Assembly: GCF_050908995.1 (NCBI RefSeq)
Contig: NC_135118.1
Span: forward strand, 20,097,501 to 20,161,500
DNA length: 64,000 nucleotides
Reading direction: 5' to 3'
DNA from: Andrena cerasifolii
Lineage: Eukaryota > Arthropoda > Insecta > Hymenoptera > Andrenidae
Shown: piece after piece, positions 39,101-54,100 of the stretch
How positions within the stretch are numbered: position 1 is the stretch's first letter
How the letters are laid out: each line of letters starts with the position of its first letter
Notes under the pieces: generated by a model
The model's input: only the letters and a program-made list of their open reading frames with translations
Database searches by the model: none
Told to the model about the DNA's origin: nothing
Position numbers and translations under genes: made by a program

Positions 39101-42100
39101 TATCAAGTTTTTAGGCTCATTTTTTTACAAGCTTTTATTTAGTTCCAGTTATGAGTTTATGAGTTCGTCAGGGTGAAATCTTGTATCGAATACTTAAATA
39201 TTCAAATAGTATTTGGATATTTGGATATTCGAATAATATTCGCCAAATAACTGAGCAACTGAAGTATTCGAACATTATAATCACAAATTGATTACATGGG
39301 GTTCATTGCACCCCAGCGTTACTTTTTAGTTACCATTTTTATATTTCTGAATCTTTTAACTTTTCAGTGATAATTGTACCTACATTCGTAACACGCATAC
39401 AATCATGCTCTAATAGTCTTTTTCTAGAAATATAAATGTTGATAAGATGTAATTTGTAGTTGAAAAAATAGTTGTGGAAGAAAGCGATTATTTTTGTTAA
39501 AGTTCACTGAATTTTTAAATCTAAATGTTGATATGATGAAATTTGTACTTAACAAAATAGTTGTGGGAGAAATCGAATATTTTTGTGAAATTTCACCACA
39601 TTTTTAAATCTAAATTTTGATATGATGAAATTTGTAGTTAACAAAATAGTTGTGGAAGAAAGCGATTATTTTTGTTAAAGATCATAAAATTTTTAAATTT
39701 TGATGTCAAGGTCTAAAAATTTACAGAAATATTGGCAAAGAAAAACAAATTTCCTGGGGTGCGATACACCCCTTGTTACCACGAAGGGTAACTGTCTGAG
39801 ATATTAAAAGCAGACGTAGAAGTATCCAGTGTCAGTTCTCAATTTTTATACCTAACTAACAAGATTAAAAGAATATACTATGCCTTCTGCAAGATGTGTA
39901 TTTCTTTAGTGGTAACGGCGGAAGTAACCGTCTCTTGGATGAAACTCTCGCCAGTGGTTTCGATCTTTTCAGTCTGCGCGGACACCGAGCACAGCGGAGG
40001 AGGCGGAAGCTTCTGCGTTTCCGTTTCCTCTTTCAATTTCCTCGCCTCCATCGTCGCTTTCTCCAGCGTTTCAGCGGCAAGTCTCTCGGCCATCTTCCTG
40101 GCGTTTTCAGCCTCCTCTCTGGCTGCTTCCGCGGCAGCCATCTCCACTTTTGCGGCCTGTAACTTTTCATCCGTTTCCTGTTTCTCGAGCCGTAGCTTTT
40201 CCCTCAAATCTTCCGCGTTCTTCAAATTTTCCACCAGGGTGCGGAGCTCGGAGGAAACGACGGCGAAGGAGTCCAACATCTGACGGTTCTCGACTATCAC
40301 TTCGTTGAATTGTGGGAGCCTATCTGTGCCTAATGAAAAACACAGTGCATCCCCAATTTAAAATTGAAATTAGGACACATAATATGAAGTAAAGATTGTT
40401 TATTTACCAAAAACAATGGTCGACAGTTCCTTCAGCTTCTCGATCCTCTTCTCCTGAGTCTCCTCCCCAGGTTTCAAATAACTCTCGATCTCCTGAAGCA
40501 AGTCGATCGCGTCCTTCGGTACTTTCACCATGGTCGCTTTCCTCGCGATCACCATCAGCAGCTTACTACCCGCTCTGTTCCACTCCTTCGCCTCCTCCAA
40601 GAGGATAAAGTACTCTATACTCAGATCTATACGTCTCCTTATCTCTTCCACCCTTCTCTTCAAGCTCTGCCATCTTTCTCTCAGCGATGTGTCCTCCGCC
40701 ATTCGAGGCATTGAAGCGATGGTCGATTCCTTAGTCGTCTTCACGTAGGTCTCGATTTTCTCCTCCAGAATCTGCAACAAAATCCACCGCCTCTGTGATA
40801 ACACCTAGAAACTCCTTCAAAAGGAAATTCCCTGCACTTCGACACTTCTTACTTACGAAATCCACAGAACTTCCTGTGCTAAGCGCAATCGGCGTAAAAT
40901 TTTAGATACTCGAATTACAATCATTAATTATTTATTAATGGGAGGTCACGACGATTCGAAGTGAAGAAAGTGCATTCGCAGCTGCTACTCTAAAAGTCGA
41001 ATGATAGATTCCTACATTTTAAGCTCAAGTCGAATAAAAGGGTCTGTTAGCGTCACCATATTTAGGGAGGCGGCCGAGAGCGGATGACCCTATGCTGTCC
41101 TGCCTTTGAGGATTTTATAGGACTTAGCCTGTGTGCGGTCCTGATTGTAGAGAGTACGCGAGACTAAACAGTCTTGGCGACGGACGATGGCTGGTGACCA
41201 CGTTGGGTCTCCCAGCTGTTGGGTGCCGAAGGATTGATTGCTTGGAGTAAGATGAAGAATATGGGAATGGCAAGCGGCCCGACGCCGTATTGACATTGAA
41301 TAGGAACTCTGTTCCTGGAGGATCTAGCCACGGAGTGGGGAAGGCTATCCCTTCTGATGAGAGGACTGTGATGAACCCCACGGCACTTACCCTAGAACCG
41401 TTCCGGAGCGAGCGTCTTACAACCTTTTTTAAGGGGTTATGCCTACCTGCAAGGTCTGAAAACGCAAGTATATTCGGGATTTTTTTTCTTCAATTTGAAG
41501 ACTTCTTTTTAAAATTAACGGTAGTATATTCGAAAGTATATATTTTAAAGTTCTTGTAGTTTTTTTTGCAATGCGATAACTAAATAAATAATGGAATTAT
41601 AAGCGATCTCCCGACAGCGCTTTTTTTATTACGGTGATCACTGTAGCTACGACCTGGTTCATAAGAAATAAAAAATTCGACCAAATTTAGTCAGTATATT
41701 AGATTAGCTTGTGCTTATTCGTGGGTTTTTCATTTCCGTTGGGTAGTTGTTATATTACAGATGGAAAATGATGAAACATGAGCGCGACTCTGTGGTGAAA
41801 ATCGATACTTTTGCTATGAGAAGTTGCCATTTTGTAGCAAATTAATATCTCTTGATAATAAACGATTAGGGACAAGATAATCCAATATACTAACTAAATT
41901 CCCGCGAATTTTTTATTTCAGATGAACCAGGTCAGAATTAGAACGTTCACCGCAAACTACTGACAAAAAAAATCGCTGCCGAGAGATCGCTAATATTTTT
42001 TTTTATTTATGTATATTTTCCGTCGCAAAAATTACCACAAGTAGTTTAACATGTACACTTTCGAATACATAAAGGTTTATTTAAAATAAAGTCTTCGAGT

Positions 42101-45100
42101 GTTTTAAAAAAAATCCCGAAAATACTTGTGTTTTCGGACCTTGCAGGTAGGTATAACTCCTTAAAGTCTTTTCTAACAGGTCTTATTGTTAGCTTTCGCT
42201 TTTGCTAAGATATTTCCGTTCCAGTCATTGCATCGAAGAACTAAACTCTTACCGCGATAGTCTTCTCAAATTGCGTAAAAGAGACAGCAGCTGCCCTGGC
42301 TGCCTGGATGTTTTCACCAATCCTCGCGTCCACGTTCTTCAGGTGGTCGTCCAGATCCTGGAGTTCGCTATGCAGCTCGCAGGTTCGTCGATGCTCCTCG
42401 ATTCGTTCTGTGAACTGCCAATCGCAGATGGCCAGGTAGATCTTCACGTACTCCATGGCGCCTTTCAACTTTTCGACATCCTGGGCAGCAGCTTCTGCTG
42501 GTTCCTGTTGCTGGACCCTGGCGATCGCCTCCTGAATCTTCTGCTGGATCTGATTCACTCGGTCTGATATAAACGATCTCATCGCTTCCAGCTCGCTCGA
42601 CGCGGCTTTCACTTCGGCAAGGTTCTTCAAGGACGTCGCGTGCTCTGCTTGGGCCTGCAGTTGCTCGATTTTCTGCTTCACCTGCAATTCAATTGGGGAA
42701 TTAACTTCAAATATCTAGATGATTTACTGTTCAGGCGCATTGAAGGTCTGCTTGAAGAATTCTTGAAATTCTTGCGTCAAAGTGGGTCGCGTTGGTGGGC
42801 TGAAACTGTTTTCTGATGTACCGTTGCAGATTTCTGCATAGGCTGTGAAGACTACTCATAATTTACAGCTGCAGAACTACTTTCAGCGTGGGAAGAAGAG
42901 TTGAACGTTAAGGGTGAAGCATTCTTACTTAAAAAACAGCTTCACTGAGAAAATTAAGTTTTAATACTTTAGTCCACCAGTAAAGAAACGAGGTTGAATG
43001 AATTTAATTTTCATATATAATTTCCTTCTCAAATAATTTCTCCTTTTACCTTGACGACAGAAGCTTATGCTTAGGCAAAGAATGGGGACATTCTGTATTT
43101 TGTTCCAGCGCGGAGTGGACATTTCCTGTTTTTCCAGTGTACCAAATTTTTAACGTTATCTTAGGGGGGCATTCGAACTTTATAACCCTTTGTAGCTCGA
43201 CAGTTCTGCAGGCCCAGTTCCCGCCAACAAAATATGGTATAAATCGCAAAATCACGAGAAATGTACATTCCCAGTTTCCCCCCTTACCCTTCACATAACG
43301 TAAAATATGATTCTCTGTAATAAATGTTCGCGAACTTTAACATATCTGAGCATTCTTTTCAATTTTTACCTGGTCATCGATCTAAGAAAGAACCTGACAC
43401 TTTCGTTTCTACGATTTTACTCGCATCATTTCATTAAATAATTGTTATTAAACAGAGATCTTACTTCCTCGATGTTCTGGAAGATCGAAATCAGTAACTC
43501 GAGGAGAGTTTCGTAGTTGATCGTTGTTGTGCGCGTATTCTCGTGCATCTGCTGAAGTCTCCTCAGGATGCCCTCAGTGGTTTCCGTCTCCCCTGTTTCA
43601 GTATTCACAGTCAAATAGTAAATAGCAATTATAATACACTATTTTCATAGCACAATTTATCTAAGTACCTTTCTGGCCCAGGGAATTCATACCCTTGATT
43701 CTAGACTCCAATTCATTCACAGCTTTATTGAGTTCAGGTAGAATACGATGTTTCAAAGTCTGAAGATCTTGAAGAATGGTCGTCGTCTCTGTGGACTGGG
43801 ACTTAATCACTGGGTACAGGCTTTCGCTGAATTTAGTTACAGTCTCCAACGTCTGGATGAAACAAGAAACATGTACTTAAAGTGCTGGAGATCGCCAGCT
43901 TTCGTCAGTTTATCAAGTTTCTCTACAACACTTGCCTTCGTGCTTTCTTCAATTTTTCGTTCGTACTCGATACGTTTCTCTCGTAGAATCTCACTCGTGA
44001 TTCTTGTCAATTGTATCTGCTTGTTAGCGAATTTCTCTAGGAGCGTCTGAACGCACAAGCAAGCCCTGTGTATGTCCAGATAGGGGTCGTCGACCTGGGA
44101 AAGTATTTTATCATAAAAACAACAAAGAAATACTCTTCTGTCACACTGATGTTGGTACCAATAATATCAATTACATCAATACAATTCTCACCATGCTAGA
44201 AACTTATTTGTAATTTACTTGCAATATTACATAATATTTTATCGAATAAAACTGCTGAGATTAAAAATCATTTCAGTACCTTCACAGCAGCGTCCAAGAA
44301 TGCCTTCCCATTGCCAGTAAGTTTAACATAAAGAGGCTGAAGCTCCTTCCACCGTCTCTCAAGCTCTTCGATCTTCGCGTCATCCAAAGTGTCAGTGTTT
44401 CTGGCCAGGTCCCTCTCGATCGCTTCGATTTCCCTGGACAGCTCTTCAACGACCAGATGGAACTGCAGGTAAAGTGATCCCAAATCGATCCTCTTCGCCA
44501 CCAGGTTCTTCGTTTTCGCCCAAGCGTTCTGAAGGTCCTCCGCCTTCGACTGCAGCTCCGCTTTCTGCGACTCCTCCAAGCGTTCTCTGACCGGGAGCAT
44601 CTCGAACTCCAGGTGCTCGACTTCCTCGGTCCTCAGCTCGAGATCGTTCAGCAATTGACGGTGCAGTCGGCAGAAGTCCTCTGCCATGGGAACGTCGCTG
44701 CCCATGTCCTGGTGGCCCTGGAGGAACGCCTCGGGTATGCTGGACAGCCATTTACGTAGCTCGTCGTGCTTGTCCAGGAACGCGTTTATGATCCTCGACA
44801 ACTCGAGGTTCTCCTTCTCGTGCGCGGTGCAACGCTCCATTAATCGGATCTTCCTGTTCTCCAGTTCCTCCACTGTGCGCTTCACGCCCTGGAGAGTAGA
44901 AAGCTTAGAAAGTGTGCTTCAAAATTCGAGACAGTTTGGTGCTGGTGATTATCGACGTCCCTTGGGATTAACTATCTTTCTGCAAGTGTTAGCACGGAGG
45001 GAAGAGTGGGATCAGAAGAGAACTATTCACAGGAGAACCTTGAAAAGGATGTGTGTGCGTGGCTCGATGAATAAGATGCAATTAAATGTCAGGATTGATC

Positions 45101-48100
45101 TGTCCAACTGACCTCAGCCCCAGGCGCTCCTCTTCCTGTGACATCGAGGAGGGCGTATCCTTCCGCCAGAGGCTTCGAGGTGACGTCTTCTATGGTGGCC
45201 ACCGCCTGAGCATGGAAACGCGCCAATCTTGTGGAATATAGGGGATGCTCCGTGGTCATCAGCTGGATCTCCAGCTGATCCAGTTTCGTGATTGCCTGGA
45301 AGATAACGATCGCTACTCCAAGTCGATGCTCAATTACGTGAACTGCGGATTCCTGCTTGCCTTGAGCATTTTTAACTGAGGGTTTCCAAGGAACAGGTTT
45401 GCGCGCGATACTGTGTAACACTAGTTACTCGATATTTTTGCTTGTCGTAATGCATTTGTCAATGCCTCGAGCTGAAATTGTCACTCGAGTGGCATGGCCG
45501 ATGCTATGAACACAAGTTGTCAGAACTGTGGCTACCATTCCGTTAACATTCCAACTGCGATTCAACAGGCTGATTCTGATGAATTCTATTAAAGGGGTAT
45601 TCTACTGTGGCATGCGGTTTTTTTTAACTTTATTCAGGAATTTTTTTTATGGACTTCATGAAAGATTTTTATTGCGGACCAGGCGTGGCGGATTAGGTGT
45701 AAGTAGAATTTTCTTCACTAGAAGTGTTTGCAAAATAATGGCAATAAATCGAGTAATTTCTTTCGAGGTGGTCGGTTTCCATGGGTTGTTTCACCGTCTT
45801 TATTTCTCATTTTCAACCAAAAAAATTGTATTCATAGATTAAGATATAATAAATATACAGTAAAAAGTTCGGCATGAAAATCTTTCGTTAAGTCCATAAA
45901 AAAAATCCTGAAAAAAAGTTTAAACGCGTTTTTCTCAAAACGGTATTTTAGACAATGATTACCATGATGTCTCAAATTATTCTACCTGACCGATTGGGCC
46001 CATCTTGCGCACACATCTTCAGCAGACGTGTCGTCATCGTCTCCAGCAGAATTAGGCCAAAATATTTTTGTTTTCTATTTTTTTTTAATTTTATAGCTCG
46101 GAGAAGACGAAGAAAAGTCGCAAAAGTTGGCACTTAATGTTCAAATTACAGCCATTTTAAGAATTGTTTAAATTTCAATTCGAAACTGCTGCCAACGATA
46201 GTCATGCCCGAATAATTTAAGAATCATTTTGGTTCTTTTAATTCGCACGAACCGAACGTTCAGAACAATGGCAACAAATCGAGCAATTTCTTTCGAGGTG
46301 GTCGGCTTCCATGGGTTGTGTCACCATCTTTACTCCACATTTTCAACCAAAAAAAATTGTATTCCTAGATTAAGATATAATAACTAAACAGTAAAAATTT
46401 CAGCCAAAAAATCTTTCGTTAAGTCCATAAAAAAAATTCCTGAATAAAAGTTTAAAACAACGCATGTGACAGTAGAATACCCCCTTAAGAGAATTCTGTC
46501 AGCTTTCCACATCTTGGTACGCCACTACTTTAGTGCTATCCTTACTTTCACTGAAAATACAGCTACCACTCGCGACAATATCGCTTTCCTGACCACTTCG
46601 CTTCTCATTTGAAGCAGTAAAGTTCCCAAATAGGATCCTCAAATACTCTAATAAATACACCAAGATGAGCATGAAAAGATCAAGCGGACAAGGTCGGTGC
46701 TCACCGATCGCGCCGAATCGAAGAAGGCTACCGCTCTATTCAGCAGCGACTCGTACTGATCCAAGTCATTAACATAATCAGCCGCGGCGCCGAGAATCGC
46801 GTAAGCTTGCTCCGTGGCCTGTTCACCTGCAAAGTGCCCCGAAGACACTAATCGTTCGGTCGATTTCGTTATCTTGATCGATCTGTCTTGAAATTCCTGG
46901 AAGAACGACAAACACTGTGTCAAAGTATTAACACTTGAGATCCGGTAACATTGACGACTAATTTATTAATCCATTAAAATGAACTTTATCAGCTTCAAGG
47001 TACCTTCGCCTCAGCCTGCAATTTCTTCAGTTCGTAGAGTAACAATTCCGCGCTCGACGCGGAATCACCGAGCTGATCACAGCTGCTCGAGAGAGCAGCG
47101 ATTCTGTCGTTGAGGATCTCCTCGAGATCGCGTAGATCGGTGGCGAGCAAAGCTAGAGCCAGGCATTGCTCCAGTTGCGTCTTTCTGCTGCGAAACGACG
47201 CCTCGATCAGACGCCTCCTATCATGGAGCTCCTCCAACCATCGTTCGACTCTAATCACGGCTATAAAAGGGTGAAAAATAATTTCTAACACACTCTACCA
47301 CGCGCGATTCCCACAGAAATTGTAATACCACTTGCTCCCAAAGTAAAGTGGAATCATTGCAAGCTACAAGTCCCATACATAAATCGTGCTTGCCGTTTTT
47401 CTTAATAGCGGAACCTTTTGCACTTCGGGCCTTACCCACCCCATGTATTTAAAAAGGCCCGAGAAAAAGGTTCAATGCTACCAAAGCAATCTCCTTTAAC
47501 CGCAGAGGCAGCGTGTAACAACGTATTTGTATTCGCGTGCGCGCGTTCCACGACGGAGCGTGTCGGCGCGCGAAAGGGAAAGAACGCCAGTTATGTCATC
47601 GATCAAATAAGAGCGAAAGGGAGGCGAGCGCAGAAGAAAATCGTGACATTGCTTTGTAATTAACCGCACCTCATCGCGGAAACATTAATTACGGCTGCTC
47701 ACCGTGATCGGCGTCCAGTTTGATTCTGTCCGGCCTGGAATCCAAGGTGCCCTCGCTCGCGATCTCCTTCAGTCTGTCCAATAAATTCTTCCCCTCCTGG
47801 AGGGCGCCCATCAACGCCTCCAGCATGTTCTTCCGAAGATCGTGGATCTTCGACAAGAAATTCTTCACCGCCTCGATCTCGATCGGTAGCAGCGTATCGT
47901 TGCAGGCCATTTCGAGGGCCCTCATGCTTTCGCGGCACTCCTCTGCTCGGCTAAAAAATCACCGTTCATTATTACTATGGTAAGGGAGGATTAACGCGAC
48001 GGTGTGGAATAGTTCACATTGTCGCGAGATTATAAAGTTTCCGTAAATTACAACGTTTGCGTAGATCACAAATTTTGCGTATTAAATATATCAAATTAAT

Positions 48101-51100
48101 TAAAGATAATTAGACTTGTTTCGGTATTAAATTTAAGGCGGTGGTCGCGAAAATGACAGCACTTTCTACGAAGGTGTCTGGTTTTTTGTATAAGTTGCAG
48201 GAAATTTTGTCATCTTCATCGTAATGTGGATTTTGTGTTTGTTGTTTGCAAGCGGTGGGTGTTTACTGCACGAACCATTGGAACAGCACGTTGCAGTCGA
48301 GTATCTGCTTTCGGCGCTCTAAGAGCTCGTTGACGTCGCGCCAAGCTTGGCCCAACGTTTCCGCCATCGCGGCGTACACTTCCGCTCTTGGCCTCTGGTT
48401 CGATATCAACTGATCCGCCTGTCGGAGTAATTCCTCCACTGGGCTCTGTTTGCTCTGTTGTCCGCGAATTTAAAAAAAAAATCTTACTTTAGTCGTTAAG
48501 GGTTGAACGCTCCAGTATTGATTGCTCGTGATAGGGTAAGTCAGAAGTATGTAAATATCAGAGAGCGAATTTGTTATTTTACCTGCAATCGAAGTAGAAC
48601 ATCGTCGTGCGCGCTCGAGAGCTCGGTAGCTTCGTCCATCGAAGCACCGAGCTTCGTTAATTCCGGTTGCACTTCCAGAACCTTTAGCCTCAGCCATTCC
48701 CCGCTCTAGATAAAGGACAAAGGGAGAAAAGAGGCTGAGTGAACGCTGAGTAGAGACTTTCGTGAGTAACGAACACAAATGGTAATAAAATAATAATAAT
48801 AATAATTATTTATTGCACCAGTAAACATTGCGAAAGTAACACGAAGATAAAAGAACAGGCACATGTAAGAAAACAGGAAAGAGACAAATAGTAGAGTTAG
48901 GTATAATCGGTAATATTAAGAGAACCTGAAAATAATATCGTCTTTTTGTAAATGAGAAGCAGCACGTGACTTGTTAGCAATATCTATCACTGATTTAACA
49001 ACATAACCACCCCAATTTTTTATGATATTCCCACTTAGGCATTGATAATTTAATGCCATCCTCGAAGACTCTGAATGACCTTCAGTGACAAACGTTGGTT
49101 AACAGAATCGGAACAGCACTTGTTCTAGTGTCTGTGATCGCATTATTACCGCAACGAAACTCGTACAGCGTAATGTGTCCATTCAGTATACTATTCGCTA
49201 ATCTCGTTCCTTGGCATCGTACTCAAAATCGCAGAAATTGACACCACCAACAAGCTACATCACCCACCAAACTACCCCCTGCTTATGCGCTCCACTTTGA
49301 GCAGCGTTGTTGTGTTCCCAGTAAAATGCGCGAGAGGAATAGGGCACTGAAGAAATGATGGTACTTTCTGGTCCCTTTAATCTGCTATCGTGCGGCTCGT
49401 AAAAGGCAATGATCATACGACGCGTAATGGCGAACGAGCCACTGTTACCTTCTATGGAACCACGCGCGATGATCTAAACGCAGGTTAATGTTAATCGATG
49501 GATTGAGTTGGGAATTTTATTCAGACTAGAATTCAGAAGAAAAATCGTTCGAGTTCGTTCCTTGAAAAGTATAGAAGATACGAGCCGGTGGGTAAAATAT
49601 TTATAATTATTATTTAATATTAGTATAATTTAAGTAGTTACTATTTACTATAACTTATAAGTAAAAATTAAAGTTCAAACATTTGCTTATTATTAATAGT
49701 AACGAGTGGCAAATAAACGAGTATTATGTTTAAAAAAAAAAAAATAAGTAATTCCTTAAGTGCTGTTGCAGAAGCAGCCTTGTGAATCTGAATAGGATGT
49801 GTTGTCAGCATAATGAATTGTAGACGATCTGGCTGCTCGGTCCCTCGGTCTATTTCAAATCGTTTAGAGACGAAAGGCAAACGAACATTGAGAAACCATC
49901 GCAAACGCGACGTTTGTTTATCAAGCCGCGCCGAAATACCACGCGTAGATGGAACGATTCCCCCCTGGAACCCCGACGGTCGTCAGTTTCCGCGTTTCTG
50001 ATCGTGAAAATAGCTACTGACGTTTGCACTCGTGTAAACACGTCGACGGGTTAACGAACTAATAGGTAGATGGGGAATAATCGATGAACGATAGTGTGAA
50101 TTGCATCAAAGATCGGTATAAAACTGCGATCGATGACTATGGAACGATTATGCTTGACATCGTACATCGATAGTATCCTTTTCTAAAATGATACGATTGA
50201 TTCTGTAGTAGGCTCGCAACGCGGCAGACCGAGCGTTGCCAGACAAGAGGTCATCCTTAAATTACGTAAGGCTTTTTGGAGGGGGGGGAGGGGAGTCGCG
50301 GATTTCTTACGTTTTCTTACAAGGAGGGAGTCAGGTAGCGTCTTACGTAATATTGTTTAACCTAATTTTAAATAAATACAAATTCTATCATTAATTTTCC
50401 AGAAAAGTAGTTTTAGTTTAAATTTCCCGAAACCGAGTTAAATGAATTATATAAACCTTTAAAAGAATTTTAATAACTGAACAAATTAAGTGTAAAAAAT
50501 ATTACGTAAGGAGGGGGTTGGAATATAAAATCTTACGGGGGAGGGAGGGGGTAAGAATTCGCCAAAATTACCCTTACGTAATTTAAGGACGGCCCCCAAG
50601 CGCTGCAAGGCACTGCGTTGTCAGAGAAGTGCTGCAACTCCTATTTAGGCGGGTAGCCGGCAGAACTGCGCGGCCGAGGCAGTCTGCGTCGAGTAACGAG
50701 ACACATTAATATGTACACCTCTTGTGTAACGAACTCAAATATATATCTATTTTACTTTTATCCAACAATTCTTGTTACGCTATTTGAGAGATTTAATATA
50801 AATACTCTTTCGCATTAACAGGATCAATTTTGACCCATCCAAAGCACCTAACCAGGTGTATTAAATTATTTATTAGTATTACTACTTACAGAAAATAAGG
50901 ATTTTTCATTATAACAAGATCAGAGTCTAATAGAAAAGCTTGTTTTAAGGTGTGTATGAGTGAGATTGTGGGTCAAAATGTTAATTAAAACGAATATAAA
51001 GTTCATTACAAATTTCAATGGAACACCAACTCATAATAACTGGTACAGATTCATACACAACACTGTTCTATAAATTTTTACCACCTTTCGAATATAAATG

Positions 51101-54100
51101 TATAGAATAATAAAATTTGAAATGCTGAAAGTTATTGGTGTGGTGAGGCTTAACCGGCTTGCGGATTAACCCGAGGATGACTCGGTGTAACCAAACCGTA
51201 TCAAAATGGACCACCCCGAGTCAGCCTCGGGGTAGCGTTTTCCTTCGTAACTTAAAAACCAGACCTCGTATTAACATGATCCAAACTGGATATTAAAGCT
51301 AAAGAACTATACTTTTTAGCAATATTAACCACACTAATGGAAAATATGTTTTTGCACAGTTGCGTTCGTCTAAATATTGTAAAAGAAAGTGATATTTTGA
51401 AACCCACAAAGAATGCAAAAATCAGTCACTAGTTACGGAGATTAAAAGTAACAATGATATTTTAGGAGTTCTTGACGATGCTGATGTCAAAATTGGGGCC
51501 GATGCAGCAAAATTCCAAATGGCGTAAATCTCAAAATATTATTTACAGGAGTGGAACTCAGTTTCTGTTTGTCCAACAATTACTACAGATTTGAAATCAG
51601 CATCCTCAAAAACTATTACATAACCTGGAAGAAAATGTTTTTCTTCGCGGGAAAAATTAGTTCATTTCGATATCGAACTCTGCCACCATATAGGTCCGCG
51701 AGCCGGTTAATGACGCGTTCGGAATTAATTGCAAAGGTTTGTGTAAATACAGCACGAAAAGATCGTCCGGTCCATCCACGCCCAAATATGAATGATTTCT
51801 AATTAAATGCACCGTTGCTCGGACACAAGAGCAGCAATTGTGACGCTTTCGTAGCACGTCAAGCGTGATTCGGCGTGATTGGGACAGTTTTAATCAAACG
51901 ATACCGTATTGACAATCGTTTCGAATTACCGTGAGCATTTATTGCTGGCGTAACACCGATAAAAAAAGAATGCTCGCGAGTGCTCGATACTTATATCGTG
52001 ACGAATGATGCCGCATTAAAAATAGACGTCGGAAAATGAAATTCGATTCCCGCGTTCACCAGGCGTTCTTAAAAATATATCGCATCCATTAGCTGGACTT
52101 TTGTCGAAATCTAGTGCCTCGATAGTATTCCGTAACATTAGAAAAGAACGAAACGTGAAAATGATGAAAGACAGATGCCCAAGCGGTCTCCGTTTTTACT
52201 CCTACAGTGCCAACAATTCTCTCGAATCAATTTATTAAGATTCACGCGTGCTGTCATCAAGCATCAACGAATGTGCTGCAGAGTGCCTCATTAATTACTG
52301 TTCATTTACATTTCGTATTGAGCTGCAAAAGTTACTAGATTTTTTTAAGGAAACGGTAGAAGTGTTGCCATCGAAATTGTGTATTATAGCTTCAAGTTGT
52401 GGCAAAGAATTTGAGGAGATATTCCACTTATATTAAAAGCGATTTGCGCCATTGTTATTGCTCCCATCCGTCGGATTGTCTATCAGAAGGTTTGGATGGT
52501 GGAATCGCTTTTCAAGCCAAATCTTTTTTACAATTTCACTTGCAATTGCTGCACCATTCAGGAAAAAAGATGTAAGAGAAATGCACTTGAATGGAATTCT
52601 AATGTTGGGAAAAGCAATGCTTTGATGCCAGTGAACTCTTTTATCGCGCAGGACGCGTAGGTAAAGCGCGCAAACCACGAGCAGCCGCGAAATTTTATTA
52701 GTCGCAAACGACATTGGTACTCCTTTGGTGGTGACATCACATCCCTTCTTGTACTCGCGCGTTTATTTGTAGCGAATCGCCGCCGCGTCATTCTAAATCC
52801 TTCATTTACGCGCGATCACCGTTGAAGAGAATTTTACTCATTCCGCCCACGCTGACAGTTTCTTTCTCATTCGAATTAAAACGCTATGCCGCCGTGGCTC
52901 TCAGAGATTGAATTTCATACGGGAAAAAATGATATTCTTCAAAGATATCACTAATTCTACAGAGATCCAAGAACTTACAAATTGGGATAGGGGAGACCGG
53001 GGAAAGTTGACACGTTTTTCAGTTTTTTCAATTTTTGTCATTTTTGTTTGAATTAATTACTTAATAACAAATATGCTAAAATATACTTTGGTGCTTCCTC
53101 TTTAATATATTGTAAATGAAAACTTAAGAAAATACATACAAAATAAATGGGAAAATGTTATATGGATGTAAGCACTCAAATAACAAATAAGAATATTTAC
53201 TTTTTCGATGTAAGCACTCAAATATCAAATAAGAATATTTACTTTTTCGCTGTAAAAACGAGAACAACTAAAAAACAATTGCTACTGCCAATGCACACCG
53301 ACGTACCCTCTACCGCAGTAAAGAATTGACCAATAAATTTCACAGTGTCGAGATAATTTTTCTGTATCAACTTGCCCCGGTCTCCCCAACTCGTTATTTC
53401 TAAATCTATTAGTCTTTCAACTCAGATTTTTGATTAACTGTACTCAACTATAGACTTCGGATTAACTAATTGTAAAACGATTGAAGAACCTTTTAATAAT
53501 AACTGAAAGTCATCTGTTTCTGAATTATTAATTCCCAACTGCAATTATGGAATACGATGAAAGCACCTTTGCTAGTAAATTATAAGTCCTTTCTAACTCT
53601 TTAAGAAAGCGTAGAGTTACTACGAACTCTGCTTCGTCTACCCAATCTCCTTGATACGCTGTATAAATTTCACCCCACCATTTGAACGCTCTGTACGCAG
53701 TGCACAAGAGAACAGAGGCAGATGATGGATTCCGATAAATTAAAAGCTTTGGAAAGTGGAAGATCAATGGAGGGCGTGCCTCGGTCGAGGACAGCGATAC
53801 AAAAGGATTTACGATGCTGCTCGTCTTGCTTATTAACCAGCTCCGGTGGGAGCCTAATTACGTTTACGCCCGTAATAGCACATTACCTTTCTCGCCTTGA
53901 TGTTAGATGAACCAGTAGAATAAACCTATGTTTCATGCAAAAAATACAAATTACACTTTGCATATCATCTAAATTTCATCTTCCCCTCTAATTAATAAAT
54001 TGGCGTGGCTTCTCTGTGGGATTTACCACGAACACTAACAAATTTCAAAACGTCGACAATATTCAAACAATTACTAATTTGTAGTTTGTAATTTGAAAAA

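Larger units (their letters stand above)
38447..39883 (-). other. Intron 14 (between the helical and Ig parts)
   Basis: Holds the 30 bp minisatellite and a family B MITE copy. Its donor is uncertain (see exon 14). Confidence 0.6.

Noticed and set aside
38513..39106. Long frames on both strands over the 30 bp array
   Set aside because: The period is a multiple of three and the unit lacks stops in several frames, so open frames are automatic.
43853..43876. A 24-base intron GTACAT..ATCCAG between exons 9 and 10
   Set aside because: Too short for splicing and leaves the frame running into a stop; the 83-base GC-AG intron fits better.
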